Part shown: positions 36,854 through 47,227 of the stretch, piece by piece
Layout of the letters: every line of letters begins with the position of its first letter
Numbering within the stretch: the first letter of the stretch is position 1
Source of the DNA: Neolentinus lepideus HHB14362 ss-1
Taxonomy: Eukaryota; Basidiomycota; Agaricomycetes; Gloeophyllales; Gloeophyllaceae
DNA: 64,000 bases
Direction of reading: 5' to 3'
Assembly: GCA_001632425.1 (NCBI GenBank)
Contig: KV425579.1
Location: 308,220-372,219, forward strand
Position numbers and translations under genes: made by a program
Notes under the pieces: model-generated
The model's database searches: none
The model's input: the letters and a program-made list of their open reading frames with translations, nothing else
Told to the model about the DNA's origin: nothing

Positions 36854-38353
36854 ATGCCCGAGACGTTTCAGGATGAACAACCGTCGCTCACAACGTCGGG
36901 TGTCGATGTACTCTTCCCGGAGATCTGGGACGAGGTCTTTTCGAACATTTACTCAGATAACCTTGCGAATGTTACTCTAACCTGCAGGACATTCCGTTGG
37001 CTTGCTCAGCCGTCACTGTTCAAAAACCTGATTTTCAGAGTTAACGGACTCGGACAGGTTCAAGATCCTGCGTATCTCACCTCTCAGCAGGAACGTTTGC
37101 GATTTATCACCTCGGAAAGAATTGCACATGGCGTCCTTCACTGCTCAATCAAGGTACACCCAATGATTCTTATTGAACCCGACTCAATCTCGGATGCCAC
37201 AAGACCGATGGTCACTCGGACTCGCATCGTCGACGACATATTCGAGGTCCTCCCCGCGTTTCACAACATTCGCAGTCTCGCGTGCGAGTCTGTTCGCATA
37301 AACCCCTACAGATTCCAGAAAATTCGGCAACTACCATCTCTCCAGCATCTCATGTTAACGCACTGCGTACCATCTAGTAATGGATATCCGCCACTTCCCC
37401 TCCGTTCACTTATCCTCCGTGACTTCATCGGTTATGAAAACACCACAATGCAAGCTCTGGGCTACCTTTCTCTCATCAGCCCTGAGCATCTACAGACACT
37501 CCGCATTGTTGACGGGACCGCCATGTCCAGCTATCTCCTGGGCATTCTCGAGACACGCGGCCGACTATCACTCCGCGTCTTGCAAGTCGCCTACCCGATG
37601 GCGCGGTCGCCATATTTTACCCCGGTTTTATCGCAGCGCCAGGCCCTGGAAGAGCTCCTTATCTGTCCCAGTGACGAATTCAGCCCTGAGACCGTGCCCA
37701 TCCTACCTGCCAACGTGTTGACCAAACTCAAGCACTATGCCGGTCCGCACTCGCTCTTTGGGGCTTTGCGCCACAAGGACCTACTCCGGCACGTCACACT
37801 TTGGGGACATATGCTCGGAGGTGCCAGCGAGACGGAGGAGTTGCTCGAGTTACTGCCGATGTTGCCCCGTCGTCTGGAGTCATTGCAGTTCTCGGTGACG
37901 GACCTTAGCGAGGCCTTGTATACCGCTTTCTGGGATCATTTTGAGGGTCTGAAGAATGTGCGCATTGCCATATACAATTATGGTCGCCAAATACTGAGGA
38001 AGGGGGTTCATAACGATGTAAGTCAATTCATCGTCTATGGCGGCTTAATATATCTCATTTTGTTGAAGCCTTTGTTGAAGGCGCTTAGGCGGCTGCCGCC
38101 GAGTATCGAAAACATCGCCGTCAAGACGCGATTCCTGTGGCCTGTGAAGGAGCTGTCTAGTGATGACGCTATTCCGGTAGCATTTGGGGCTAACATCTTC
38201 CCAAAACTACGTTCATTCTTCCTTTCGGGAAGTTATTCCTCCTTTTTCTGGGCTCCCGGCGGGTCTGTGAAGATACAAGATCATTACCAGAATCATGAGC
38301 GATACCAAGTTGACATCGAGGCGTTCTCGTTGCCCGAGGGCACGAGCATTTGA
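36854..38353 (+). CDS. F-box protein
   Basis: 499 residues if unspliced. The F-box lies near the N-terminus (LFPEIWDEVFSNIYSDN, LANVTLTCRTFRWLAQPSLF, residues about 20-60), followed by a leucine-rich region with repeated short Leu/Ile segments of the kind seen in fungal F-box proteins. It likely recruits substrates to an SCF ubiquitin ligase; the target is unknown. A 51-nt in-frame candidate intron (GTAAGT at 38018, TTGAAG ending at 38068) interrupts the C-terminal part and would give 482 residues; translation through it is also open (FIVYGGLIYLILL), so both forms are possible. Confidence 0.75.
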   Translation: MPETFQDEQPSLTTSGVDVLFPEIWDEVFSNIYSDNLANVTLTCRTFRWLAQPSLFKNLIFRVNGLGQVQDPAYLTSQQERLRFITSERIAHGVLHCSIKVHPMILIEPDSISDATRPMVTRTRIVDDIFEVLPAFHNIRSLACESVRINPYRFQKIRQLPSLQHLMLTHCVPSSNGYPPLPLRSLILRDFIGYENTTMQALGYLSLISPEHLQTLRIVDGTAMSSYLLGILETRGRLSLRVLQVAYPMARSPYFTPVLSQRQALEELLICPSDEFSPETVPILPANVLTKLKHYAGPHSLFGALRHKDLLRHVTLWGHMLGGASETEELLELLPMLPRRLESLQFSVTDLSEALYTAFWDHFEGLKNVRIAIYNYGRQILRKGVHNDVSQFIVYGGLIYLILLKPLLKALRRLPPSIENIAVKTRFLWPVKELSSDDAIPVAFGANIFPKLRSFFLSGSYSSFFWAPGGSVKIQDHYQNHERYQVDIEAFSLPEGTSI

Positions 38354-38559
38354 TGGAATGATGGCGCTGTAGTGCTTTCCGGCCAGTTTCTACTCCTGAC
38401 GGTTGTAAAGCCATGGGTGATGCATCTCGCGCGTACTCTGTAACTTCATCTTCACATATTGCCTATAAGTATCTTTCTCGGCAGGACAGCAATCGATAGA
38501 GCGCAGGCAACGAGATTGGATTGAAACCTGAACACCACTCGGCAAATGGGTCTCAGGCT

Positions 38560-38720
38560 CATCACTCTCTGCGTCCATTGCTTCGGACACTCTCCCGGAG
38601 AATACCTTCGGCAGTCCTTCCCAGAATGTCGGATATTAAACAAACCTTTTACACTATCGGCACCTACGATCTTCGGCGCGAGATCACCGTGGGTGCCAAG
38701 GAGCGGCACTCGTCTAGCCT
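38560..38720 (-). pseudogene. APH-kinase relic
   Basis: Minus-strand frame 38452-38709 contains THGDLAPKI, and the plus-strand stretch CTTCGGCGCGAGATCACCGTG (38671-38691) matches CTCGGCGCGAGATCGCCGTG in the APH gene at 57157-58750. The IVDWETFGWYP segment is reduced to fragments and no further kinase sequence is intact. It sits between the F-box gene and the DLHW-NCQ gene. Confidence 0.5.
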
Positions 38721-39311
38721 CTTTCTATTGTGCAACCAGATGTCATGCTGCAGTTGAGCACGTTATGGAGAGACCATCGATGCGACGCATCGATCCATCA
38801 AACTCATACAGTCACCGAGGAGCGCAAAAACGATTGTCCACCAGCTTCAGTGAGTCAGCCAAGAGGATATGATTTTTTGACCGGTGTCTTCTGGATATGT
38901 ACATGTTTGCTGGTAGACAACGCGGATATAGGACTGCGCAGCTTTGAACGAGTCGCAAGTCACAAATATCCATCGGGCTATCACGTCCACGGAACATTTT
39001 GCACGGCGGGGATTTCCGAGCTCCTATCGTGGACACCATCATGACCATTCGTAGACTCGACGGCTCAATGTATATAAATTGCAATCATGGGGTTGTAAAG
39101 CACCAATACTCTCCCTGCTCTGTTGCAACACCTGACTATTGACAGAGATATCGGCGAATTCTTTCGAACTTCCCTAGCGTTATTACTCTAACGACGCACG
39201 ATATACGCCACGCCAGTCACTCTCACAATTGGCCGTAACAGAGGACTCCTAACAGAGGTATGCCGACGCCACATTTGAATAGCGTTCGCTGCTTGACATA
39301 TCTAAAAGATC
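38721..39311. other. Intergenic region
   Basis: No gene was seen. TGTATATAAATTGC near 39069 is a TATA-like element about 240 bp before the next start codon. Confidence 0.35.
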
Positions 39312-39863
39312 ATGTTGAACTTGGAATCTGAATATCTTCCCAACTATGGTCGTCCGCACAATGTCCAGCCACCACCTGACATGTCCTTGGACTACCCAGA
39401 TCCCGACACGCCCCTCCCCGTCTATCTCCACGTTCATCCCGAGTTAGCGCGCAGATTTTCTCATCATCAGCCAACCACGCGAGACTTACATTGGTCTATC
39501 GACTGGTGGGTAAGCCAGGACTTGCTCAAGACGGTGCAGAGTACGTGGGAGGTACTACCCGATGGCTCGAAGGCCCAGCACCTTACGAATTGGGGTCCAA
39601 TTACAAGGAGCCCGACGAGGGCTATGCGCATGCATGCCAAACCTGTCTTGATAGCCATCGTGCCTCTCGAGAAGAGAAATGTGCTCTGCGAGATTGCACG
39701 AACACAGCTGGTGAGGTTGCCAGACGGCGAATACAACTGCCAGAACTTTACCGAGGAGATTTTACGAGAGGCTGTCCAGAGAGGGGTTTTCGAGCAGGGT
39801 GATGTTGAACGAGCACTTGAGGAAGCCAAAAACGGTATGGAGAAGATGACCTACAACCCGTGA
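39312..39863 (+). CDS. DLHW-NCQ family protein 1 (possible permuted papain-fold enzyme)
   Basis: 183 residues, single exon. It shares a pattern with the protein at 42273-43025: TxRDLHW (His60), an (I/V)PL segment around 117, and RxPDGxxNCQxF with Cys143, followed by EILxEAVxxGxF. A His early and a Cys late within an Asn-Cys motif is the order found in circularly permuted NlpC/P60, LRAT and PPPDE papain-fold families, so a cysteine peptidase or acyltransferase-like fold is possible. That assignment is inference, since I do not recognise the family by name. The N-terminus is Pro-rich and short compared with the other copy. Confidence 0.6.
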   Translation: MLNLESEYLPNYGRPHNVQPPPDMSLDYPDPDTPLPVYLHVHPELARRFSHHQPTTRDLHWSIDWWVSQDLLKTVQSTWEVLPDGSKAQHLTNWGPITRSPTRAMRMHAKPVLIAIVPLEKRNVLCEIARTQLVRLPDGEYNCQNFTEEILREAVQRGVFEQGDVERALEEAKNGMEKMTYNP

Positions 39864-40376
39864 TAGATTCTGCAATAGTGGCTCGTCGATTATTCGCGAG
39901 TTTCGATTTTGGGTTATTTTTAGTCGATATATCTAGGTAAGAGGAATGCAACCGGATACTCGTCTCTAGAATGTACTGTCGTCCTTGATTTCGAAATCGT
40001 GGAGAATCGTGGCTGAGTTGCCCAATGCAGCATGAGTAGCGTGCCTCGGAACCCTCGGACCCGCGCCCGCGCCTCTACGCTACGGTCAGCATCCAGCACC
40101 GATGCATGATAGCGTATTCTTCAGCTTCGCGATGAATTCTCTGTCTATCAAGATATAGATTAATGTGAGACTCTCCCACACTGCAACTTCCAGATCCATC
40201 TCGACTCTCAACGTTAACGTAGCGTCTACGTTTTCTCTCGATATGGATACCACGGTGCGAGATTATCTTCAATGACATTAGCAAGTGATACTAACAAAGT
40301 GGTTTTCGCTCCCCCATTCGTCCCATAGGAATTATGGAAGGTCTCTCAAAGATGTTTCCAGACAGCATACCAGAGG
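39864..40376. other. Intergenic region upstream of APH kinase A
   Basis: Nothing identifiable. In-frame Met codons just before 40377 suggest the APH gene may have one more short 5' exon here, as its relatives do. Confidence 0.35.
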
Positions 40377-41858
40377 ATGAAGCTTGACGTGACCAATCCC
40401 AGGCATGCTGGGGGTATACTGCTATGGGATGCGTTCAAGGATTTTGTACGAGAGACAAAAATTCAGTATGAAGCAGGTATTGGTCGCTTGCAGGGCTGAT
40501 GTCATTTTCCTGCCCATTGATCCGGAACACAGCATGGGACGTCGTTATGCGTACTGATGACTTCATGAACAAGCAAGTTCTTCTGAGCAAGATCAAGGAA
40601 GTCTTCATAGCGCACTTTTATACACCCCAAGCTGACTATGGCTCGACGAGATGGGAGATTGGCCAGAATTTTGTTCGCGCTGTCTTGAAGGCATGTGGCG
40701 TCCAATGTGCATTCGTCACTGTGATTGACGACGATGCTCTAATCGAAGACGGCCGAATTTCTTCACCTGAGTCCCGAAAAGGAAGATGACTATGGCTTTA
40801 TGACTGTCTGGACACGTCGTCCGAAGATGCATCAAATGGACATATGGTACTCATTCATCAACTATGCAGAAGCTACTTTCCTCTGCATACAGCAGAACAC
40901 CACAGCTAACGATGTTACTATCGAGTCGATCGCGGTCCTGATACACCTCTTCCTCTCTGATGCAATGATGATCCTGCATTCGGATCATCATCAGTGTCGA
41001 TCGCTCGAGGAGCTGAAGCCCTTAGCCGAGGATGCCCGATGGTGCGACAGCATGGGACCACTCAATGTCTCTAAGTGGTCCGAGGATGTCGTAGGCATTG
41101 ATACATTGGCAAATTGGCCCCCAGGACCTCGCTCTCGACTCCTTGCCGCCGGAGTATTTCAAGTGGACGATAAGTTCATTGTGAAGCGCGGCCTTAGCGT
41201 GACTATCAAGGAGGTCATGGCGTTGGAATATGTGCGACGCAATACCATCATACCAGTGCCACGAGTGTACGGCGTGCGTTGTCTTGCAGGGGAGATCCAT
41301 ATGGTGATGGAACTAGTGGATGGCCAGGTTCTGTCGCAAGTGCTGGATGACTGTCTCTTGGACGAGAATCAAATTCAAGAAATAATTGACCAATTACTCG
41401 CCTACGTCACGGAGATCAGATCGCTGGAGTGTGATCGCGATGAGATCGGCTCCTGGCCATTTGGGCTTCCGTCCTGTGGATTATTCAAGATTCCGCCGTC
41501 AAGTCCTATCACCTCCCTCGCTAAACTTTATAGTTATTGGGAGGAGAGGTGGGAAGCAGCCGAGGAGTATCGGATGAAATGGCCTCTTGTGGGTCAAACG
41601 AACGGTAACGAAAGTATGGTGCTCAGCCATGGAGATCTTGCTCCCCGAAATATAATCGTCAAGGGGCATCGTATTGTGTCCATTGTTGACTGGGAAACGT
41701 TCGGATGGTATCCAGACTTTTGGGAGGGGATGATGGCCCGGAGATATTTGAAGTCAGATAGTACTTGGTGGGAACGAGTATCCGAGGCCATGCACGCCGA
41801 TGGCGAAGTGGCAGAGAGCTTCTGGCAAATAGTACAGAGTGTCTTGAACAGAAATTAG
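40377..41858 (+). CDS. APH-fold kinase A (aminoglycoside/choline kinase-like)
   Basis: 455 residues from three exons, 40377-40476, 40533-40690 and 40749-41858. Intron 2 begins GC (GCATGT...GAAG) where the relative at 57-58.7 kb has GTAAGT, and only this splice keeps frame into TAEFLHLSPEKEDDYGF. The kinase part has the VAIK-like Lys (FIVKRG), the helix-C Glu (KEVMALEYV), LSHGDLAPRNIIV (catalytic HxDxxxxN) and IVDWETFGWYP (metal-binding Asp), so it should be active. About 115 residues lie in front of the kinase core and are shared with genes B and D. The substrate is unknown: such kinases in Agaricomycetes phosphorylate small molecules or proteins. An additional upstream exon cannot be excluded. 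Confidence 0.75.
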
Positions 41859-42272
41859 TACGTTCTTCAAGTTGGCCTATAATCATAAAGCAATGAAGTC
41901 TTAAATGTGACCAAACCATTTTTTCACCTCCACCGCGTCGATTTGGGATCCCAGTTCCTGATTGGCTTCTCGACATGCATGCCGAGAGCTTCGTTGGTCC
42001 GATGTCCCTTGTGCTGTGCCTAGCACTCGTAAAAACGGCGTGCCACGCACTTCCACTAAGTTCTAAAGAGGGATGGTGATAACATAATACTCGAACAGGG
42101 TCAATGACTCGGAGATCGTACGCCCAGTGCTGGCCTTGATACACTTGTCATTTGAACATGAATTCAATACGAAGGTCTCCATATAGATGTAACCACTGAA
42201 CCATCCGTTGACGCGTCGCTAATCATACATTAGAATCGCAAATACCCATCCGGCCCACCGCGGTTGACTCGC
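41859..42272. other. Convergent spacer between APH kinase A and DLHW-NCQ protein 2
   Basis: No gene is seen. The minus-strand frame through it is a shadow of the APH exon. Confidence 0.4.
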
Positions 42273-43025
42273 TCATCCGGTCTTTCTGTCAGATCGAGAA
42301 AGGCCCTGGTCCGCCTTTTGAAGCGCCTTATCTACCACTTCAGGATCAAAAAGCCCTTGTCTCACGGCCTCGGCCAAGATCTCCTTGATGAAATCTTGGC
42401 AGTTCCAACTGCCATCAGGAACACGGATAGGGTGAATCATAGCAATGTGCTCCAGAGCCTGCCGCCCTTGACGGTCCAGAGAAGACAAGGGGATAAATGT
42501 CCCATTTTCCTCCGTATTCTTGGTCAGTGAAAGGGTCCTGGGACCCGGGTTAGTCAGAAAGTCGAGGTATACTGCGGTAGAAGCGATCGTAGAGCTGGCC
42601 CGGGGGTCCCATTCGCGAGTCGCCTGGATAATACGATAGTAGCTGCCCTCCTCCCGAACAGGACCCCAGAGGAGCATCCAATGGAGGTCCCTGGGAGTGA
42701 AGACGAGGGGAAGACCAGGTATGTCGCGATAGGGACAGACGAGAATGTATATAGTGGTTGAGCCAGGGAGATCCTCATAGTCCATTCCCGGACGAACCAA
42801 GACTCTGTGGCCATCGATTGTGCGTCCCTGATCTTTGACAACCTGAAGAGCACGAAGAGGCGAGGAGTGCTGTCGGTGAAAATGCTCGATGACAGTGGTA
42901 TAAGGACGTACTGCAGGTTGAGCCATAATGGTGTATTGTGAAACGACGAAGGGAGCTAGTCTGGGATAAATGTAATCCGGAGAGCTTTGGTTAGTATTGC
43001 TATCGATCGTCCGAAGGTCGCTCAT
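42273..43025 (-). CDS. DLHW-NCQ family protein 2 (possible permuted papain-fold enzyme)
   Basis: 250 residues if the first Met is used; a Met at 42926 (MAQPAVRPY) in a good context would give 217. Shared with 39312-39863 are FTPRDLHWML (His115), FIPLSSLDRQ and the block RVPDGSWNCQDF (Cys209), then EILAEAVRQGLF. The region between His and Cys resembles a small beta barrel with aromatic strands (YYRIIQATREWD, TAVYLDFL). The Asn-Cys-Gln-Asp/Asn-Phe motif recalls the NCxxF of LRAT and PPPDE proteins. There are no signal peptide or membrane segments. It ends toward APH kinase A, so the two genes are convergent. Confidence 0.65.
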   Translation of the reverse strand: MSDLRTIDSNTNQSSPDYIYPRLAPFVVSQYTIMAQPAVRPYTTVIEHFHRQHSSPLRALQVVKDQGRTIDGHRVLVRPGMDYEDLPGSTTIYILVCPYRDIPGLPLVFTPRDLHWMLLWGPVREEGSYYRIIQATREWDPRASSTIASTAVYLDFLTNPGPRTLSLTKNTEENGTFIPLSSLDRQGRQALEHIAMIHPIRVPDGSWNCQDFIKEILAEAVRQGLFDPEVVDKALQKADQGLSRSDRKTG

Positions 43026-44879
43026 CTGGAATACGCACTTATTCGTAAGGATAGTTCAGGGCTCTGGGCAGAGGATGCACAGATTACATCTCTAATATAG
43101 ATGAAATGAAAATGTCCAAGTCACTTGATCATCTACAGAAAGGCAATCCATTTCTGCCGAAATATGCAGTGAATAATGAAGAAGCGTCATGAGGATATCA
43201 GTCCTTTCCGATACCTCAATTCTAGTTTCACCCAGGGCGTGATGCATCGACAGAGCAGTTGATCAGCATCAACGTCCTCCAGTATGTTCTTCCGCTAATT
43301 GAATAAACTTCGTCGGAAAGAAGGTACCGAGAAGCCGTTAAGCTCCAGCCTCACGAGGGTGTGCCTTCGCATGATGTTGAACGAGGCAGGCCGAACATCA
43401 AGAGCCTAAGTGCAGCCAATACTTGGGGAGATGATTCTAGAGCAGTATGGTTCTCTGCTTCCACGAGGCGTTCGGAATGTCAGCCTAGAAGGAAAGGGCA
43501 GCCTGCGTGAGACAACGCCACACGAGAATACTATTAGTAGGGTAACACTGCACCGGCAGCCGTGACAAGAATGATCTGAAAATTATGATAGGACATTTCA
43601 TGTTGGTTGGACCTGCATACTGAGAATCGAGAACGATCGAGTTTAGGTCGTCCTAGTGGTTTCTCTGGTCACGGAGGCTACAAAGCATAATTTACGCCTC
43701 ACCGCCGAATGCACAGGTACTGCTCTCGATCTAGCTGAAATATGGCCGAGAGAGAAGCTTAAGCTGATTTGGAATGTGAGTCCATAGAACATTGCCGAAT
43801 GAGAGTGTCCGCCAGCGGTTTTCTAGTGATACTAGTCATCAGTAAGTCTGATCGCTGAAGAAAGCTAGCGACAGCTCAAAATATCAACTACAAGAAACCA
43901 TTTAAAGATATCGTAACTTACAGAGAATGACCGTAGAGACTGAGGTGCATTTTCGGTGCGAAAGTTGTGAAAGACGTGCCCGGTGTTCGCGAAAGCCCAT
44001 CGATCACTCCAGATTCTCAGGTTCCCATTTTTCCATTGGGCAAGCCAATCACCATAACTCCTAAAACCGTATGGCATGGGAGTGTGTACTTCATCGCGAT
44101 GCAGATGATTTCCCACAGCGTGTTGTCCGTGGGCCAACGGCATTCACGGAAACGTGAATGGTCCGCAGGCGTCAACAACTGTCCGGTGATACAACCGAGC
44201 ATCGATAAACAGGGTCCCTGGGGACTCGAGCCTATTTCAGATTGCGTGTGCATATGCCATGTAGAGTCGTAGGTCCAGCAGCAATTTGAAGGGAGCCAGG
44301 CTGTACATGATTCGGGTGCGAATCTAGAAGTTCCGTTCAGGTCCAGCATTTTGACATATTATTAGTGGTCCAACTTCAATAAAAAATGAGGAGTACCAAA
44401 TAAATCCGATGCGGCTTCTGGCATCAGAAGGAATGACAAGCCTGCTGAACAGAGAAATGTGGCAAAGACGGTCCTCGGATGTTGTGGATTTTTTCCTATT
44501 TTTATAATGGTAAGCGCATGTGCTCGGCCCGGCTCAAAAACCCAAGCCGGCTGTGCTGAGGCGGGTACCAAGTTAACTGGGAGCTCGAGATCTGAGCCCG
44601 GCCTGAGGGTTAGGCCGGGACGGCACTCCTTACTAGGTCTGAATCATCTTTATATAGTTGTAAGAGTTTATTAGAAATCTAATCCTACATACCTGTAACC
44701 CTCCTTGGCTAGTCTCCACCGGCAATGCCGGAGCAGAGTCGGAGATGATTCGGGCCGGGCCCGCCATATTAATGTGGACGTAGTCGCTTAGACTATGTTC
44801 GAACTTACTCTCGTCACACATCGTCGCTTTCCGAGACAAGAATCAACACCAGCACTATCCACCTTTCATTTCTTTCAAG
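43026..44879. other. 1.85 kb intergenic region
   Basis: No supported gene. Minus-strand frames at 43865-44143 and 44017-44349 overlap each other. A GC-rich block at 44520-44770 has several palindromic words such as CGGGCCGGGCCCG and GAGCTCGAGATCTGAGC. Nothing with transposon features was found. The last 100 bp must contain the APH-B promoter. Confidence 0.35.
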
Positions 44880-46503
44880 ATGATGGAAGATATGTATAAA
44901 CCAGACCTTGAAGATACGCGTGTAAGTGCCTAAGCCTTGATGGCGAATAAATCCCAACGCCTCTCCCTCTCAAAGAAGGCCCTGGTTCACGAGCTGTCTC
45001 GACTCAAGTATATATTATGCGCGGATGACATGCAGCTGTGGGACACGCTCAAAGGCGCTATGGCACGCGTCGGCTCGTGCGACCAAGGTGTGTACCAGCC
45101 AAAACCGTGTGGCGCGTATACATAATCTTCCATCAAGTTTGGAATGTATCACTCGATATTTGCAATCTTGAGAGCCTGAAGATTAAGTACTTGGTTGGTC
45201 CGATTAAAGAACAATTCCATAACTTCTCCGACAAGGATGCAAACAATCCTGACAGGTCTGAGGCATTGCTCGCATTTGAGATTGCCATTCTAAACGTAGG
45301 CTTGTCGCTTATGATCTTTAACGCATCTGATGACGTTGTTGCTATCAGACTCTCAAATACCTGCATGAAAATGTGGATGCTCCTGATCATGAGGATCAAT
45401 TCGGTTTCAAGCGGGCCTGGAGACAGTGCCATCCCGTGCCACAGATGTCCGCTTGGGCCACTTTTATAGGCTACGCGGAAGCCAACTTCCTGTATTCTCT
45501 ACAAGCCAGAGGAACGGACCGGTCAGACAGCACTATCGAGCGTGACGCACTCGTTGTTCACTTATTCCTTGGGGATGCCTTAGCTGCTCTCCATTCAAAC
45601 AGCGGTACTTGCAGAACAATGAAGGAGCTCCTTGCTACGCCTCCACCGGGTCACTGGCTGGACGCCTTCCATGTTGTTAATCCTGTGAATTGGGATGACC
45701 TCGCCGTCCAAACCGCCATAACTGGGCAGGACGCGCCTGAAGCCGTACGCTTCGACGGTGGTGCAGTCAAAGTGGGGAAATATGTCGTGAAGAAGTGCCG
45801 TACATACCCACTGAGCGAGGTACTGGCTATGGAGTTTGTGCGTCGCAATACGACTATTCCAGTTCCTCGAGTGCATGCCGTACGCAGTGACAAAAACGGG
45901 AGCACAACGATTGTCATGGACTTCATCGAAGGCCAGGTATTGGAGGACCTACTCCGGAAGGAAACAGTGGATCAGGAGCAGCAAAAGAAGTTGGCTGAAC
46001 AGCTATATGCGTTTGTGCAACAGCTCAGATCACTCGGTACTAGAGACGCGGTCGGAGCTTGGCCAATCGGTCCACTCGGTAACCTCTTTTTTACGCCCCC
46101 TCCATCAGTACCCCTTGACAACCTAGACAAGTTATACTCCTACTTTGTCGAGAAGTATGAATACGGACAAGGAAGAAGACGTCCTCCACTTCCGCAGTTC
46201 AAATTTCACACTCAAGAACGTTATCCTTTTGTCCTCAGCCACGGCGATCTCAATACAAGGAACATTATCGTACAGGAGTCCCAGGGCTTTCCCGGGCAGC
46301 TGGAAATCGCAGGTATCGTCGACTGGGAGACATTCGGTTGGTACCCTGAATTCTGGGAGGGCATGATGGCGACCTTTGCAGTATTCAGCGCCAAGTCATG
46401 GCGTGACTTGATTAAAGCTGAATTGGGTTCGTCAACTCAGGCGTGCCAGAAGTTTCTCTGGATTATCATGCTACTGTCCCAGATCGAAAACGGAATTTCT
46501 TAG
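44880..46503 (+). CDS. APH-fold kinase B
   Basis: 488 residues from four exons: 44880-44921, 44976-45087, 45138-45295 and 45349-46503. The third exon is 158 nt, exactly the length of the equivalent exon in kinase A, supporting a common N-terminal module (KALVHELSRLKYILCADDMQ, WNVSLDICNLESLKIK). The kinase core has VVKKCRTYPLSEVLAMEF (Lys and helix-C Glu), LSHGDLNTRNIIVQ (HxDxxxxN) and IVDWETFGWYPEFWEGMM. All catalytic residues are present. A longer loop (QESQGFPGQLEIAG) follows the catalytic motif, and a basic GQGRRRPP insert lies before it. Confidence 0.82.
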
Positions 46504-46999
46504 TAGGACATGTGGGATGATTTCATGAGCATACGCACTGAGACAGGTATGTCGGACGCCCTGTGTGGTAGGGTATCGTCGTGACGTTCGGATAGACAGT
46601 GTGGCGCCTCCACTTGCTGTGGTGTGACGATTTCTGCTAGTAGGTATGGGGAACGTGTCCTCATACATGAGCTTCTTGATCTCATGCAATTTATGTAGGT
46701 ACATTCAAAAGCGGTACAACAGTAGCAACGTTCTCACTCAGCCAAGACAAGAGTCCAGGCCCGAGCTCGCGGGTGGGTAACAAACACTCGTAGGTCATCT
46801 GCGACGAAACCTAGCCTCAACGAGTGTCAGCAGCTTAGTCAAGCTCGAGCCGAGCTAAGATAGGATAGCTTGAGCGAAGTTCGGTCTCTCTTAAGTGCCC
46901 TACTTCATATGGACGGCTGAGGATTGGCGAGTCTTCTCTGGGACTTCGGTAAGTGTGATGCGAAAATGACTCACTCTCCAAGCCTCAGTCTTCCGTAAG
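46504..46999. other. Spacer between APH-B and the left arm of the inverted duplication
   Basis: No gene was seen. GTCAAGCTCGAGCCGAGCTAAG near 46838 is a GC-rich low-complexity piece like the one near 44.6 kb. Confidence 0.35.
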
Positions 47000-47227
47000 T
47001 ACTGACTAATGCTTCGGCTTTTGAATACTGACGTCTTGCCTCAGTACAAAATCAGATTTTTGTCTGTATCTCAACTTAGTAAACGTACGCTCATCTTCGA
47101 GATAAGTATGTATACTAGCATATTCGTCAAGCATGGCTACGACCAATTTCAATGAATGATATTCAACGGTCGGTGATCCACAAACCATACCTCCTGTCAC
47201 ATGCGTGTGCGAGCGGAAAGGGAGGCT

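Noticed and set aside
38018..38068. Definite intron in the F-box gene
   Set aside because: It has good splice signals but is a multiple of three and open throughout, so I kept the unspliced frame and noted the alternative.
44500..44790. GC-rich palindromic block as a transposon end
   Set aside because: No paired inverted repeats, target duplication or transposase frame nearby.
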